From BQJD01 sp964350265 (GTDB lineage: Bacteria; Pseudomonadota; Gammaproteobacteria; Arenicellales; CAJQKF01), in NCBI GenBank assembly GCA_964350265.1, contig CAYGJZ010000069.1:1-23552 (forward strand): DNA of 23,552 bases, in the 5' to 3' direction. The first letter of the stretch is position 1; every line of letters starts with the position of its first letter. This document shows positions 23,499 through 23,552 of the stretch, piece by piece. Below the pieces are notes generated by a model. The model was given only the letters and a program-made list of their open reading frames with translations. It did not search any database and had not been told where the DNA came from. The position numbers and the translations under genes are program-made.

Positions 23499-23552
23499 GT
23501 GGCTCTAGAGAACATGGCGGTGTTCACCGGCAACGCCCACCCGGCGCTCGCC
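23499..23552 (+). CDS. prs: Ribose-phosphate pyrophosphokinase, 5' end (partial)
   Basis: The last 18 codons of the window read MALENMAVFTGNAHPALA, the opening of PRPP synthetase (E. coli-type start with MVFTGNANPDLA). The enzyme makes PRPP from ribose-5-phosphate and ATP for nucleotide, His and Trp synthesis. GTG 23499 is chosen because AAGAGGA (23485-23491) sits 7 bases upstream; ATG 23514 is the alternative. The ispE-tRNA-prs order supports the call. The rest is beyond the window. Confidence 0.9.
   Translation, partial: MALENMAVFTGNAHPALA

Overview
The window is a gene-dense, high-G+C (roughly two thirds) bacterial chromosome segment with the gene order of a free-living gammaproteobacterium. 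petB-petC is followed by sspA-sspB, and prmC-prfA-hemA lies head to head with (TPR lipoprotein)-lolB-ispE-tRNA-Gln-prs, the same order as Pseudomonas aeruginosa PA4664-PA4670. A cytochrome bc1 complex, a hexameric-type citrate synthase, the Lol system and MEP isoprenoid synthesis indicate an aerobic or respiring diderm. I cannot fix the genus from sequence alone; the GC content and gene mix would suit Ectothiorhodospiraceae/Chromatiales-like lineages. No mobile element, CRISPR array, integrase or phage gene is visible, and no gene-free stretch exceeds about 210 bases.

Layout. 1-829: end of cytochrome b and all of cytochrome c1. 918-4014: sspA, sspB, hslV, hslU, a block joining a ClpXP adaptor with the HslVU protease. 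4110-4886: Xni-type flap endonuclease. 4883-8783 (minus strand): gltA, then ycgL, a two-TM protein, a rhomboid protease, a secreted beta-rich protein and an exported Nudix hydrolase, closely packed. 8898-10463 (minus): a 521-residue protein I cannot assign; its start codon overlaps that of a divergent alpha/beta hydrolase (10462-11322). 11343-12776 (minus): PBP4/DacB. 12935-13828: DUF1820 and SRPBCC proteins. 13860-14498 (minus): msrA. 14672-15019: PilZ protein. 15016-18207 (minus): prmC, prfA, hemA. 18283-19845 (minus): polytopic membrane protein resembling CstA, lodged between hemA and the lipoprotein operon. 20053-23331: TPR lipoprotein (LbcA-like), lolB, ispE. 23359-23435: tRNA-Gln(TTG). 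23499-end: start of prs.

Most genes are core housekeeping. The less ordinary material is (i) the rhomboid / two-TM / secreted protein / exported Nudix string, which looks like an undescribed envelope-associated module, (ii) the orphan 521-aa protein with overlapping divergent start codons, (iii) the CstA-like protein between hemA and the lipoprotein gene, and (iv) a set of regulatory-looking DNA structures: TGCTATnCT extended -10 boxes, a consensus-like promoter inside ispE, an inverted repeat around the hemA -35, and intergenic hairpins in sspA, hslU and ycgL leaders. Genes are packed so tightly that two convergent pairs share a CTAG double stop and one divergent pair shares a CATG double start.
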